From the NCBI GenBank assembly GCA_017441825.1, contig JAFRVD010000086.1, positions 1 through 64,000 of the forward strand: a stretch of DNA of 64,000 nt. The letters run 5' to 3'. Below are positions 16,640 to 25,940 of the stretch, piece after piece (the first letter of the stretch is position 1; the number at the start of each line of letters is the position of its first letter). The translations under genes were made by a program, and so were the position numbers. The stretch comes from Lachnospiraceae bacterium (GTDB lineage: Bacteria > Bacillota > Clostridia > Lachnospirales > Lachnospiraceae). The notes below the pieces were generated by a model. The model saw only the letters and a program-made list of their open reading frames with translations, ran no database searches and was not told where the DNA came from.

Positions 16640-17713
16640 ATGAAGCTTCGTGAAACATACAAATACGCAGTGGCGTGTCCCACCAGCATGGGCGTCCGGA
16701 TCACGCCCCCGGACCGGATGGCGGTCCAGAACAGCAACATGTTTTATCTGCAGGCCACCAGCGCGGAGACGAACGTGCTCAATGTGACCTCGTCGCTTGG
16801 GAAAGAGTGCCTGGCGCTCACGAAATTCGTGGAAGGGAGCCCAATCGCGCTGTTTATTCAGGGTGAGCTCAGGAAGCGGAACATCCGCTATGAAGGAAAG
16901 ACGGTCCCGCAGGGCGGGCCCTGGGGCTACCGGCACCAGTTCAACATAGCGGACTCCGGCTTCGGAAACCGCGCGCCGCGCGTCTGGAACGACCGGGCGG
17001 GCGAAGTCGGCCGGACGCTTTCCGCTTCTGACTTCGACCTCGACCGGATCTTTGGCGAAGAAGGCGTGGGCATCCTCCACATCTCCGGCCTGATCGCGGC
17101 CATGAGTGAGGACACCACGCGCTGCTGCGTGGCGCTCGCAAAGAAGGCCCACGAATGCGGCTCGCTGATCTCTTTTGACTTAAACTACCGAGCGACCTTC
17201 TGGAAGGGCCGCGAGGAAGAGCTCAGCGAAGCGTTTTCAGAGATCGCGTCTCTCGCAGACATCTTAGTGGGCAATGAGGAAGACTTCCAGCTCTGCCTCG
17301 GGTTTACGGGCCCGGAGGCGGGCGGCAAGGACCTCGCCGCAAAGATCGAAAGCTTCAAGGGCATGATTTTAAAGGTCCGGGAGAAATACCCGAACGCGCA
17401 GATCTTCGCGACCACGCTCCGCGAAGTGATCTCCGCGAACACCCACCTGTGGGGCTGTATCGGCCTTTCGGGCGACGAGTGGGTCGTGGAGGAGCCGCGT
17501 GAGATCAGCGTGCTCGACCGTATTGGCGGCGGCGACGGCTTCACCGGCGGACTTCTTTACGGCGTCCAGCAGGGCTGGGACTTTGCGGACTGCCTGCATT
17601 TCGGCTGGGCGACCGGCGTACTTGCGGCATCGTCCCTCAATGACTACGCGGAGCCTGCGGACGAAAAGCAGGTCTGGGACATTTACACGGGGAACGCCCG
17701 CGTGCAGCGGTAA
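16640..17713 (+). CDS. PfkB-family carbohydrate kinase (sugar-acid kinase candidate)
   Basis: The 357-residue protein has the PfkB C-terminal signature with the anion hole and catalytic base Asp299 in LDRIGGGDGFTGGLLYG, and a substrate strand ISFDLNYRATFW that resembles 2-keto-3-deoxygluconate kinases. The N-terminal half lacks the usual short GE(x)N motif near the start and is longer than in typical KDG kinases. It sits 14 bp after the reductase and 9 bp before 6-phosphogluconate dehydrogenase, so KDG or gluconate are plausible substrates. Specificity is not determined by what I can see. Confidence 0.82.
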   Translation: MKLRETYKYAVACPTSMGVRITPPDRMAVQNSNMFYLQATSAETNVLNVTSSLGKECLALTKFVEGSPIALFIQGELRKRNIRYEGKTVPQGGPWGYRHQFNIADSGFGNRAPRVWNDRAGEVGRTLSASDFDLDRIFGEEGVGILHISGLIAAMSEDTTRCCVALAKKAHECGSLISFDLNYRATFWKGREEELSEAFSEIASLADILVGNEEDFQLCLGFTGPEAGGKDLAAKIESFKGMILKVREKYPNAQIFATTLREVISANTHLWGCIGLSGDEWVVEEPREISVLDRIGGGDGFTGGLLYGVQQGWDFADCLHFGWATGVLAASSLNDYAEPADEKQVWDIYTGNARVQR

Positions 17714-17722
17714 GGAGCAGAT

Positions 17723-19177
17723 ATGAAGAAAAAAGCGGATATCGGCATTGTCGGACTGGCTGTAATGGGCGAAAACCTTGCGATGAACATGGAGTCCAAG
17801 GGCTTCACTGTAGCAGTCTTTAACTACGAGGTGGACTGGGTCGACCGGTTCACGGAAGGCCGCGGCAAGGGCAAAAATTTCATCGGCTGCCATTCCTACG
17901 AGGAGCTTCTCGAGAATCTCGAGTCCCCGCGGAAGGTCTTTATGATGATCCGCGCAGGCGCCCCGGTGGATTCCGTGATCAGCCAGGTGCTGCCGCTCAT
18001 GGACGACGGCGACATCCTGATCGACGGCGGCAACTCGAACTATGAAGATACGATGCGGCGGACAAAGCTCGTGGAAGAGGCGGGGAAGCTGTACATCGGC
18101 ACCGGGGTATCCGGCGGCGAAGAAGGCGCTTTAAAGGGCCCGAGCCTCATGCCCGGCGGGTCAAAGGCAGCGTGGCCGTACGTCGCGCCCATCTTCCAGA
18201 CCATCGCCGCCCATGTGGAGGACGGCAGTCCCTGCTGCGACTGGGTCGGGGAAAACGGCGCGGGCCACTTTGTCAAGATGGTCCACAACGGCATCGAATA
18301 CGGCGATATGCAGCTGATCTGCGAGGCGTATCAGCTGATGCACGATCTCCTCGGCATGACGAACGAGGAGATGGGGGATGTGTTTGACGAATGGAACAAG
18401 ACGGAGCTCGACTCGTACCTCATTGAGATCACGCGGGATATCCTGCGCTATAAGGACGCCGATGGCACTCCTGTAGTGGACGTGATCCTCGATACGGCGG
18501 GCCAGAAGGGCACCGGCAAGTGGACCGGCATTTCGGCGCTCAACGAAGGCGTGCCGCTTACGCTGATCGGCGAAGCGGTGTTCGCGCGCTGCCTCTCCGC
18601 AATGAAGGAAGAGCGGGTCGCGGCGTCGGCGCTTTACGGACGTGAAAAGCCGGCGTATACGGGCGGCCGCGCGGAGATGGTGGAAGCCATCCGGCAGGCG
18701 CTTTACGCCTCAAAGATCATCTCCTATGCGCAGGGCTACACGCTCATGCGGACCGCGGCAAAGACCTACGGCTGGAATTTAAACTACGGCGGCATCGCGC
18801 TCATGTGGCGCGGCGGCTGCATTATCCGTTCCGTCTTCCTCGGGAAGATCAAGGACGCGTATACGAAGAACCCGGAGCTTTCGAACCTGCTTCTGGATCC
18901 CTATTTTGAAGAGACCATTAAGAAGCTTCTGCCCGCATGGCGGAAGGTTGCGGCGGCAGCGGTGTCGTACGGCATCCCGGCCCCGGCCATGACCGCGGCG
19001 CTGTCCTACTTTGACGGCTACACCACGGACCGCCTTCCTGCAAACCTCCTGCAGGCGCAGCGCGACTACTTCGGCGCACACACCTATGAGCGCGTCGATA
19101 TGCCGCGGGGACAGTTCTTCCACACGAACTGGACGGGACACGGCGGGGACACCGCGTCCTCGAGCTACACCGTATGA
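17723..19177 (+). CDS. gnd: 6-phosphogluconate dehydrogenase, decarboxylating
   Basis: This 484-residue enzyme oxidises 6-phosphogluconate to ribulose 5-phosphate and CO2. It has the N-terminal Rossmann motif GIVGLAVMGENLAMN, the substrate segment GAGHFVKMVHNGIEY with the catalytic Lys and Asn, and the family signature ILDTAGQKGTGKWT at about 255-267. Length is typical of the dimeric long form. It lies inside an operon with a kinase and a LarA-like protein rather than with zwf, pointing to a role in sugar-acid degradation (inference). Confidence 0.96.
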   Translation: MKKKADIGIVGLAVMGENLAMNMESKGFTVAVFNYEVDWVDRFTEGRGKGKNFIGCHSYEELLENLESPRKVFMMIRAGAPVDSVISQVLPLMDDGDILIDGGNSNYEDTMRRTKLVEEAGKLYIGTGVSGGEEGALKGPSLMPGGSKAAWPYVAPIFQTIAAHVEDGSPCCDWVGENGAGHFVKMVHNGIEYGDMQLICEAYQLMHDLLGMTNEEMGDVFDEWNKTELDSYLIEITRDILRYKDADGTPVVDVILDTAGQKGTGKWTGISALNEGVPLTLIGEAVFARCLSAMKEERVAASALYGREKPAYTGGRAEMVEAIRQALYASKIISYAQGYTLMRTAAKTYGWNLNYGGIALMWRGGCIIRSVFLGKIKDAYTKNPELSNLLLDPYFEETIKKLLPAWRKVAAAAVSYGIPAPAMTAALSYFDGYTTDRLPANLLQAQRDYFGAHTYERVDMPRGQFFHTNWTGHGGDTASSSYTV

Positions 19178-19188
19178 CGGAGGGGCAT

Positions 19189-20475
19189 ATGGACCTTTAT
19201 TTATACGGAAAGACAGAAGAAGGACTGACAGAAAGCGAGCTTAGGGAGGGACTGGAGAAGGTCCTTTCTAAAGCGATGGAAAAGCCGCTTCATAAAGTCC
19301 TGATCCTGCCCCCGGATTTTACAAGATATCACTCGAACGCAGGCTTCATCACGAACGTCTGCTGGCATTATCTCAAGGACCGCGGCGTTTCCGTGGATAT
19401 CCTTCCGGCGCTCGGGACGCACGCGCCCGTGTCGGAGGACCAGTGGAAAGCGATGTTCGGCGATATCCCCTATGAAGAGATGCTGGTGCACGACTGGAGG
19501 AACGACGTGATGCGGCTCGGCGAGGTGCCCGGAGCGTACATTTCGGACCTGACGGAGGGCCTCTGGACGGACCCCGTGAGCGTGGAGGTGAACCGGCGGA
19601 TCATGGATCCTTCGTACGACCTCATCATCTCCCCGGGGCAGGTGGTGCCGCACGAAGTGATCGGCATGTCGAACCACGCGAAGAACATCTTCGTGGGCGT
19701 GGGCGGCAGCGATATGATCAACAAATCCCACATGGTGGGCGCGGTGTACGGCATGGAGCGCATGATGGGGCGCGACCATACGCCTGTGCGCGAGATCTTC
19801 GACTACGCGCTGAATACGTTCCTTGCGGACCGGCCCATCCTGTTTATGCTGACGGTGACCACGGCGCCGGGCGGCGTGATCCGGACCCACGGCCTGTTTA
19901 TCGGAGAAGGGCGGGAATGCCTGGAAAAGGCCGTCGCGCTTGCACAGGAAAAGAACATCGACTTTGTGCCGCACGGCATCAGGAAGTGCGTCGTGTATCT
20001 GGACCCTTCCGAGTTCAAGACGACCTGGCTTGGAAACAAAGCGGTGTACCGGACGCGGATGGCTATGGCGACGGGCGGCGAGCTCGTGATCCTGGCGCCG
20101 GGCGTGACGCGCTTCGGGGAGGATGAAACGATCGACGGGCTGATCCGGAAATACGGCTACCGCGGACGTCTCGCGACGCTTGAAGCGTTTAAGAAGCCCG
20201 AGAACGGGGACCTCCGCGAGAACATGGGGGCCGCGGCGCATCTCATACACGGCTCGTCCGACGGACGCTTCACCATCCGCTACTGCGTAAAGAACATCAG
20301 CCGCGAAGAGATCGAAGGCGTGGGCTTTGAGAGCGCGGATTTTGACGAAGCAAAGGAACTGTATCATCTCGAGAGCCTCGTGCCGGGTGTAAACTTAATC
20401 GACGGCGAAGAGATCTATTATATTCCGAACCCCGCGCTGGGGCTCTGGATCAACAGAGAAGCGTTTGAAGGATAA
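19189..20475 (+). CDS. LarA-like (nickel-pincer) racemase/epimerase family protein
   Basis: About 428 residues. ATG 19189 follows GGAGGGG; ATG 19174, overlapping the gnd stop, is an alternative. The LarA/DUF2088 layout is visible: DFTRYHSNAGF (cf. DxTR), ALGTHAPVSEDQW (cf. GTHRPxT, metal/cofactor His), PHEVIGMSNHAKNIFVGVGG with a Lys where lactate racemase binds the nickel-pincer nucleotide, and a C-terminal ligand domain. LarA homologues include racemases of several 2-hydroxy acids and, as described for one member, a gluconate 2-epimerase. Being directly after gnd and a sugar kinase makes an aldonate epimerase attractive (inference). The cofactor genes larB, larC and larE are not in the window. 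Confidence 0.82.
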   Translation: MDLYLYGKTEEGLTESELREGLEKVLSKAMEKPLHKVLILPPDFTRYHSNAGFITNVCWHYLKDRGVSVDILPALGTHAPVSEDQWKAMFGDIPYEEMLVHDWRNDVMRLGEVPGAYISDLTEGLWTDPVSVEVNRRIMDPSYDLIISPGQVVPHEVIGMSNHAKNIFVGVGGSDMINKSHMVGAVYGMERMMGRDHTPVREIFDYALNTFLADRPILFMLTVTTAPGGVIRTHGLFIGEGRECLEKAVALAQEKNIDFVPHGIRKCVVYLDPSEFKTTWLGNKAVYRTRMAMATGGELVILAPGVTRFGEDETIDGLIRKYGYRGRLATLEAFKKPENGDLRENMGAAAHLIHGSSDGRFTIRYCVKNISREEIEGVGFESADFDEAKELYHLESLVPGVNLIDGEEIYYIPNPALGLWINREAFEG

Positions 20476-20487
20476 AGGAGGAAACGG

Positions 20488-21141
20488 ATGTTATTTCAGG
20501 ATCTTGACAGGATCGTTTTTGCAGGTGATTCCGTGACGGATATGGGCAGTGCGCAGCCGGTGGGCGAAGGGCTGTTCGACAATGTGGGACACAGTTACGT
20601 CCGGATCGTGGAGAACATGCTTTCCACGTGGTATCCGGAGATCCGGGTCCGCGTGACGAACTCGGGCATTTCCGGGAACACGAGCAGGGACCTCCTCGCA
20701 CGGTTCGACCGGGACGTGGTCTCGCTTTCGCCGGACTGGGTGTCCATCTGTATTGGCATCAACGACGTCTGGCGCCAGTTCGATTCTCCGGCCATGCCGG
20801 ACCAGGCCGTCCTGCCTGACGAGTACCGGGAAAACCTCACGAAGATGATCGAAGCCGTAAAGGATAAGGTCAAGGGGATCTTCATCCTGTCGCCCTATTA
20901 TATGGAGCCGAACCGCGAAGACAAAATGCGCGCCAGGATGGACGAGTACACGGCTATCTGCAGGGAGCTCGCGGAAAAGTACGAGTGCATTTTTGTCGAT
21001 TTCCAGAAAGCGTACGAGGAATACTGCAAGATCCGCCATTCGTCCTACATCGCGTGGGACAGGATCCATCCGAACCAGGTAGGCGCCACCATCATGGCAC
21101 GGGCGTTCCTGGATGCGTGCGGGTTCGACTACAACCGTTGA
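20488..21141 (+). CDS. SGNH/GDSL-type hydrolase
   Basis: 217 residues with block I VFAGDSVTDMG (nucleophile Ser15), a block II glycine in SGISGNTS, block III in CIGINDVWRQF and the block V Asp/His in WDRIHPNQVG. These are typical of carbohydrate- or xylan-acetyl esterases of this fold. No signal peptide is present, so it should act in the cytoplasm. GGAGG lies 7 nt before the ATG, 12 bp after the LarA-like gene. Confidence 0.88.
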   Translation: MLFQDLDRIVFAGDSVTDMGSAQPVGEGLFDNVGHSYVRIVENMLSTWYPEIRVRVTNSGISGNTSRDLLARFDRDVVSLSPDWVSICIGINDVWRQFDSPAMPDQAVLPDEYRENLTKMIEAVKDKVKGIFILSPYYMEPNREDKMRARMDEYTAICRELAEKYECIFVDFQKAYEEYCKIRHSSYIAWDRIHPNQVGATIMARAFLDACGFDYNR

Positions 21142-21222
21142 AGGAACCGGGGAGGCGCGCCGAAGGGCTTAAGACGCTCCTGCCACGACAAGGACAAAGG
21201 ACCGCTCTACGACCTGCTGAAG

Positions 21223-21984
21223 ATGACTGCAAAGGAGGAAAAGGGCGGCGCCCGGAAAGCCGGGAAGGACATTCTTAAAAAGCTCATAGACGAATCGGTC
21301 TTTAACGACCTTCATTCGGTGAGGGACATCACGAAGCCGAAGTACAGGCACGCACTGTTAATGCTGTACTGGCTCGTGGATTTCCCGTCCTACTTCCTGA
21401 TCCAGAAGTCAGTGAAGAAATACTCCATTATCCACTGTGCGCTCGACGATATGATCCCGTTCCTCGAGATCTTCTCCGTGCCGTACGTGCTGTGGTTCCC
21501 GTTCTATATCGGGACGCTTTTATACACCATGCTGTACGATCCGCCGGCCTTTAAGCGCGGCATGCATTCGTTTATGGTGACCTTTACGATCACGAAGCTG
21601 ATCTTTGCCTTCCTGCCGAACGGGGTCGACCTCCGGCCGGACCCGCTGCCCAGGAAGAACATTTTTATCCGGCTCGTCAAGTTCCTGTACGGGTCGGACA
21701 GGAGCATGAACTGCTGCCCGAGCGAGCACGTGCTCGGATCGGTACTCGCGGTCATGATGGCCTTTGATTCGAAGAAGCTTTCGGATCCGAAGGTCCGCGC
21801 GGGGTACGTGATCATGTGCACGCTCATCTGCCTTTCAACGTTCCACATCAAGCAGCATTCCGTGCTGGACGCGATCGCCTGCGCGCCGCTCGCATTGCTT
21901 GCGTGGTTCCTGTTCTACAGAAAGAAGAAACAGGAAGAAGAGAAGAAGGACCCGGAAACGGAGGAAGAACCATGTCTGAACTGA
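21223..21984 (+). CDS. PAP2/inositolphosphotransferase-like membrane protein
   Basis: 253 residues with about five or six hydrophobic segments. The motif CCPSEHVLGS and, about 50 residues later, STFHIKQHSVLDAI correspond to PAP2 motifs (PSxH and SRxxxxxHxxxD) and resemble the Aur1/Ipt1-like branch. It may hydrolyse or transfer phosphate groups on lipids. The first ATG at 21223 has no clear ribosome site, so the start is uncertain. The C-terminus is a charged KKKQEEEKKD tail, and its end overlaps the next gene by 13 bp. Confidence 0.72.
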   Translation: MTAKEEKGGARKAGKDILKKLIDESVFNDLHSVRDITKPKYRHALLMLYWLVDFPSYFLIQKSVKKYSIIHCALDDMIPFLEIFSVPYVLWFPFYIGTLLYTMLYDPPAFKRGMHSFMVTFTITKLIFAFLPNGVDLRPDPLPRKNIFIRLVKFLYGSDRSMNCCPSEHVLGSVLAVMMAFDSKKLSDPKVRAGYVIMCTLICLSTFHIKQHSVLDAIACAPLALLAWFLFYRKKKQEEEKKDPETEEEPCLN

Positions 21985-23261
21985 CAAAGGAAGTGGCCGA
22001 GAATACGTCGAAGGCCCTCATTGAATTCATCTGGGACAGCCCGACTCCGTACCATGCAGTCTCCAATATGGCGGCGCTCCTTACGGAGCAGGGCTTTACG
22101 GAGCTTTATGAAAACGAGCGCTGGGAGATCAGCCGCGGGCACGGCTACTTTGTGACCCGGAACGGCTCCGCCATCATCAGCTTTTTCGTGCCGGTGTCGC
22201 CCGAGCAGGGCTACCGGATCATCGCGTCGCACAGCGACTCGCCCACGTTTAAGATCAAGGAGGACCCCGAGATCCCGGCGGACGGAAAGTACGTCCAGCT
22301 GAACGTGGAGGCGTACGGCGGCATGATGATGGGGACCTGGTTCGACCGTCCGCTGTCTGTGGCGGGCCGCGTCGCGTATGCGTCGGACGGCCGCGTGTTC
22401 ACGAAAAACGTGGACATCGACAGGGACCTCCTCGTGATCCCGAGCCTTGCGATCCACATGGACCGGAGCGCGAACGACGGACACAAGTACAACGTCCAGA
22501 AGGATCTGCTGCCTCTCTTTGGCGAGATGTCATCGGCGGGGCGGTTCCGGAAGCTTGTTGCGGAGAACGCGGGGATCCCCGCGGACAGCATCCTGTCCTG
22601 GGACCTCATGCTGTACCCGCATTCAGAGGGCTCGATCTTTGGCGCGGACAACGAATTCATCATGTCCCCCAGGCTCGACGACCTTCAGTGCGCATGGACT
22701 TCTCTCCAGGGCTTCCTGAACGGGAAGAAGGAGCAGCACATCTCTGTGCACGCGGTCTTCGACAATGAAGAGGTCGGCTCAGGGACGCGCCAGGGAGCGG
22801 CGTCCACCTTCCTCTATGACGTGCTGACGCGCATGAACCGCGCACTGGGCGGCACGGAGGAGTACTTCCAGATGAACGTCGCGGATTCGTACCTCCTGTC
22901 CGCCGATAACGGCCACGCGGTCCATCCGAACAATCCGGAGAAGGCGGACCCGAAGAACCGGCCGGTCTTAAACGGCGGCCCGGTGCTGAAATTCGCGGGC
23001 AACCAGAAGTACTGCACGGACGCGGTCTCCGCAGCCTTCTTCCGGGACCTCTGCAAGTCCGCCGGGATCCCGGTGCAGACCTACACGAACCGGTCGGATA
23101 TCCCGGGCGGCTCGACGCTCGGGAATATATCGACGTCGCAGGTCTCCGCACGGTCCGCGGACATCGGCCTCGCCCAGCTCGCGATGCACAGCGTATGCGA
23201 AGTGGGCGGCGTCATGGATACCGCGTACATGGTGCGCGCGGCCAAGCTGTTCTACACTTAA
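21972..23261 (+). CDS. M18-family aminopeptidase
   Basis: A 429-residue zinc aminopeptidase (aspartyl-aminopeptidase type). Metal and catalytic residues are recognisable: [12 protein letters not shown] with the first zinc His/Asp, SPRLDDLQC with the bridging Asp, [14 protein letters not shown] with the catalytic Glu pair, and the C-terminal [10 protein letters not shown] His. The frame extends upstream, but ATG 21972 has GGAGGAAG directly before it and begins like the family. It probably recycles peptides in the cytoplasm. Confidence 0.92.
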   Translation: MSELTKEVAENTSKALIEFIWDSPTPYHAVSNMAALLTEQGFTELYENERWEISRGHGYFVTRNGSAIISFFVPVSPEQGYRIIASHSDSPTFKIKEDPEIPADGKYVQLNVEAYGGMMMGTWFDRPLSVAGRVAYASDGRVFTKNVDIDRDLLVIPSLAIHMDRSANDGHKYNVQKDLLPLFGEMSSAGRFRKLVAENAGIPADSILSWDLMLYPHSEGSIFGADNEFIMSPRLDDLQCAWTSLQGFLNGKKEQHISVHAVFDNEEVGSGTRQGAASTFLYDVLTRMNRALGGTEEYFQMNVADSYLLSADNGHAVHPNNPEKADPKNRPVLNGGPVLKFAGNQKYCTDAVSAAFFRDLCKSAGIPVQTYTNRSDIPGGSTLGNISTSQVSARSADIGLAQLAMHSVCEVGGVMDTAYMVRAAKLFYT

Positions 23262-23274
23262 GGAGGACCGGAGT

Positions 23275-25101
23275 ATGATGAAGAAATACGTCCAGAAAAA
23301 CGTTTCGGATATCAATCTGGAGGACTACATCAGTGAATACGAGGGCAAGGATTCCCTGGCAGACGGAATGCTGTTCACAGAGGGTCGGGAACGCGAGTCC
23401 CTGAACGGCCTGTGGCACTACGCGATCGACCAGTACGAGACCTGCATCCGCCAGCACTGGTTCGAGGAGCGCTATGAGAGCGCGGCCGGGATCTCGCTTC
23501 CTGTGGACTTTTCCTTTGACGAATGGCCGTCGATGGAGCTTCCGTGCTCCTGGAACACGCAGGACGAGAAGCTGTTCCTCTATGAGAGCACCATGGTGTT
23601 CACCCGGAAGTTCGGGTTCATCCCGCGCGGGAACGAGCGGGTGTTCTTAAGGGTCGGCGCCGCGAACTATTTGCTCCGTATTTTCCTGAACAGGCAGTAC
23701 GTGGGTATGCACCGCGGCGGGTCGACACCCATGTTCTTTGAGGTGACGGACCTTCTTCAGAAGGAGAACCGGATCATCTTCGCCTGCGACGCCACGCGGC
23801 GCCCCGAGCAGGTCCCAACGGAAAACACCGACTGGTTCAATTACGGCGGCGTGTACCGGGACATCGAACTCTTCCGCGTGCCGCAGCTGTTCATTCAGGA
23901 CTTCAGGACGTACCTCGTGCCGGACGGGAAATTCGACAAAGTGCGCGCGGAGGTGAAGCTTTCGGACGCCGCGGATACCGCGGCGGTGTTTGAGATCCCG
24001 GAGCTCGGGATCCGGACGGAGATCCCTGTAAAGAAGGGCAAGGGTGCGGTTACCGTGAAGTGTGCGCCGGAGCTCTGGAGCCCGGAGAACCCGAAGCTGT
24101 ATGAGGTTTCGCTCAGGCTTTTGGAAGACGGAGCTTCGTGCGGCGGTACGGCGGACTGTGAGGCAGACCGTGTTTCTGACACCGTGGGCTTCCGCGAGAT
24201 CCGGACCGAGGGCCGGGAGATCCTGCTGAACGGAAAGAAGATGTTCCTTCGCGGCGTCAGCTGCCACGAGGACAGTATTGAAAACGGCAAGGCATTGACC
24301 GACGAGGAACACGGGAAGATCATCCGGGACGCGAAGGAGCTTGGCTGCAACTTCATGCGGCTTGCGCATTATCCGCATCACGAGAACATGTCGAAGCTTG
24401 CGGACCGCCTGGGCCTTCTCCTCTGGGAAGAGGTGCCGGTATACTGGGCCATCCGTTTCACGCGGCCTGCGACCTACCGGGACGCGGAGAACCAGCTTCG
24501 GGAGCTTATCAGGAGGGACGCGAACCGGGCGTCCGTGATCATCTGGTCTGTGGGCAATGAGAACGCGGACTCTGATGAAAGGCTCCGCTTCATGTCGCGC
24601 CTTGCGGCAGCGGCAAAGAAGGAAGATCCGACCAGGCTCGTTTCTGCGGCGTGCTTAGTCTCTGTTGCGGAGAACGCGATCCGCGACCGTCTGGCGGAGC
24701 ATTTGGACGTCATCGGTCTAAACGAATACTTTGGCTGGTATTCCCCGGACTTCAGCCTGCTTCCGCAGCTGTTTGAGAACAGCGACCCGGACAAGCCGGT
24801 CGTGATCTCGGAGTTCGGCGGCGACGCGCTCTACGGCTGGCACGGCACGGAGACGGATAAGGGCACGGAGGAGTGCCAGGCGTACATCTACAGGCGTCAG
24901 GTCGCAGAGATCCGTAAGATCCCGTACGTCAAGGGCATGTGCCCGTGGATCCTCTACGACTTCCGGTGCCCGCGGCGGACCAGCGTGATCCAGCAGTATT
25001 ACAACCGGAAGGGGCTCCTGACTCCGGACCGACTGCATAAGAAGATGGCGTGGAGCGTGCTCAGGCGTTTTTACAGTGAAAAGGAAAAAGATGAAAAATA
25101 A
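23275..25101 (+). CDS. Beta-glucuronidase, glycoside hydrolase family 2
   Basis: The 608-residue enzyme has the GH2 order: sugar-binding jelly roll (about 30-195), immunoglobulin-like domain (about 200-295) and TIM barrel (about 300-600). The acid/base is Glu429 in WSVGNEN and the nucleophile Glu513 in VISEFGG. The NRKG motif with Asn577 and Lys579 matches the NxK motif that reads the glucuronate carboxylate, and the NEYFGWY segment matches GUS, so beta-glucuronidase is favoured over beta-galactosidase. The stretch after [11 protein letters not shown] lacks the long active-site loop 1, placing it with the no-loop gut GUS type (inference). No signal peptide: cytoplasmic. Confidence 0.9.
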   Translation: MMKKYVQKNVSDINLEDYISEYEGKDSLADGMLFTEGRERESLNGLWHYAIDQYETCIRQHWFEERYESAAGISLPVDFSFDEWPSMELPCSWNTQDEKLFLYESTMVFTRKFGFIPRGNERVFLRVGAANYLLRIFLNRQYVGMHRGGSTPMFFEVTDLLQKENRIIFACDATRRPEQVPTENTDWFNYGGVYRDIELFRVPQLFIQDFRTYLVPDGKFDKVRAEVKLSDAADTAAVFEIPELGIRTEIPVKKGKGAVTVKCAPELWSPENPKLYEVSLRLLEDGASCGGTADCEADRVSDTVGFREIRTEGREILLNGKKMFLRGVSCHEDSIENGKALTDEEHGKIIRDAKELGCNFMRLAHYPHHENMSKLADRLGLLLWEEVPVYWAIRFTRPATYRDAENQLRELIRRDANRASVIIWSVGNENADSDERLRFMSRLAAAAKKEDPTRLVSAACLVSVAENAIRDRLAEHLDVIGLNEYFGWYSPDFSLLPQLFENSDPDKPVVISEFGGDALYGWHGTETDKGTEECQAYIYRRQVAEIRKIPYVKGMCPWILYDFRCPRRTSVIQQYYNRKGLLTPDRLHKKMAWSVLRRFYSEKEKDEK

Positions 25102-25130
25102 AACCTCAGAAAGAAAGGAAGTAAGAAACC

Positions 25131-25853
25131 ATGAAGAAACTGATCGCATTGATCCTTGCGGCACTGATGATCGTATCGCTGACAGGCTGTATCGAGATCA
25201 CCGTGACCCCCGTACCGGGAAATGAAGAGGCGGAACCCGCGGAAGAACCGGCAGCAGAGGAAGAACCGGCCATCGTGGGCGGCTGGACAAGGGCGGAATC
25301 TCCTGAGATCCCCGACGATCTCCGGGCCCTTTTCGAAGACGCTGCCGAAGAACTTCTCGGCGCGGATTACCTTCCGCTTGCCCTTCTTGAGACGCAGCTC
25401 GTTGCCGGCATGAACTATAAGTTCCTGTGCAGGGAGACGCTTGTCGTCCCGGATGCCATTCCCCAGTACGCGCTCGTAACGGTCTACGTGGATCTTGAAG
25501 GAAACGCGGAGATCACGGAAGTCAGAAATTCCGGGGTGGAAGCACTTGCGGCGCTCCCGGGCGAAGAGATCCTCGACGGCGGCTGGTTTACAGGCGAGAC
25601 CCTGGACCTTACGGATGAAGCAAAGGAAGCATTTGAAAAGGTGACCGAAGAGCTTGTCTCTATTGAAGAAGCGGACTTTGAGCCTGTCCTCCTTCTTGCG
25701 ACGCAGATCGTTGCAGGACGCAACTATGAGCTTCTCGTCTATGAGACGGCATTTGCGGAGAACCCGGACGACTATCTCATCGTCCGCATGTATGAAGATC
25801 TGGACGGCAACGCCGAGGTCACGGGATTCTTTGGTTTCGACCCCGCGGAATAA
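25131..25853 (+). CDS. Lipoprotein with two tandem cystatin-like domains
   Basis: 240 residues beginning with a lipoprotein signal ending LTGC (Cys20) and an acidic E/P/A linker. Two homologous units follow. Each has a Gly-Gly-Trp start (50-52; 150-152), an amphipathic helix, the cystatin motif QxVxG (QLVAGMNY at 89, QIVAGRNY at 192) and a closing strand pair (ALVTVYVDLEGNAEITEV; LIVRMYEDLDGNAEVTGF). The Gly-to-QxVxG distance (39 and 42 residues) is close to that in stefins (42). Cystatins inhibit papain-like cysteine proteases. The PW second hairpin is lacking, as in stefins. It follows the beta-glucuronidase by 29 bp. The cystatin assignment is by motif reading and unproven. Confidence 0.78.
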   Translation: MKKLIALILAALMIVSLTGCIEITVTPVPGNEEAEPAEEPAAEEEPAIVGGWTRAESPEIPDDLRALFEDAAEELLGADYLPLALLETQLVAGMNYKFLCRETLVVPDAIPQYALVTVYVDLEGNAEITEVRNSGVEALAALPGEEILDGGWFTGETLDLTDEAKEAFEKVTEELVSIEEADFEPVLLLATQIVAGRNYELLVYETAFAENPDDYLIVRMYEDLDGNAEVTGFFGFDPAE

Positions 25854-25872
25854 AGCGTTCTGAAAAAACAGG

Positions 25873-25920
25873 AAATGGCATGATCCGAGGGATTGCCCGC
25901 ATGGATCATGCCATTTTTGA
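25873..25920. terminator. Bidirectional terminator between convergent genes
   Basis: A 14-bp perfect stem (25873-25886 with 25903-25916) has T runs on its plus-strand 3' side. It serves the cystatin-like gene and probably the minus-strand VOC gene. Confidence 0.88.
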
Positions 25921-25940
25921 AAGAAAAGTAACGGAAGAGA

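Noticed and set aside
19201-20367. 388-residue minus-strand frame
   Set aside because: A shadow of the LarA-like gene; His/Arg-rich low-complexity composition with no family resemblance.
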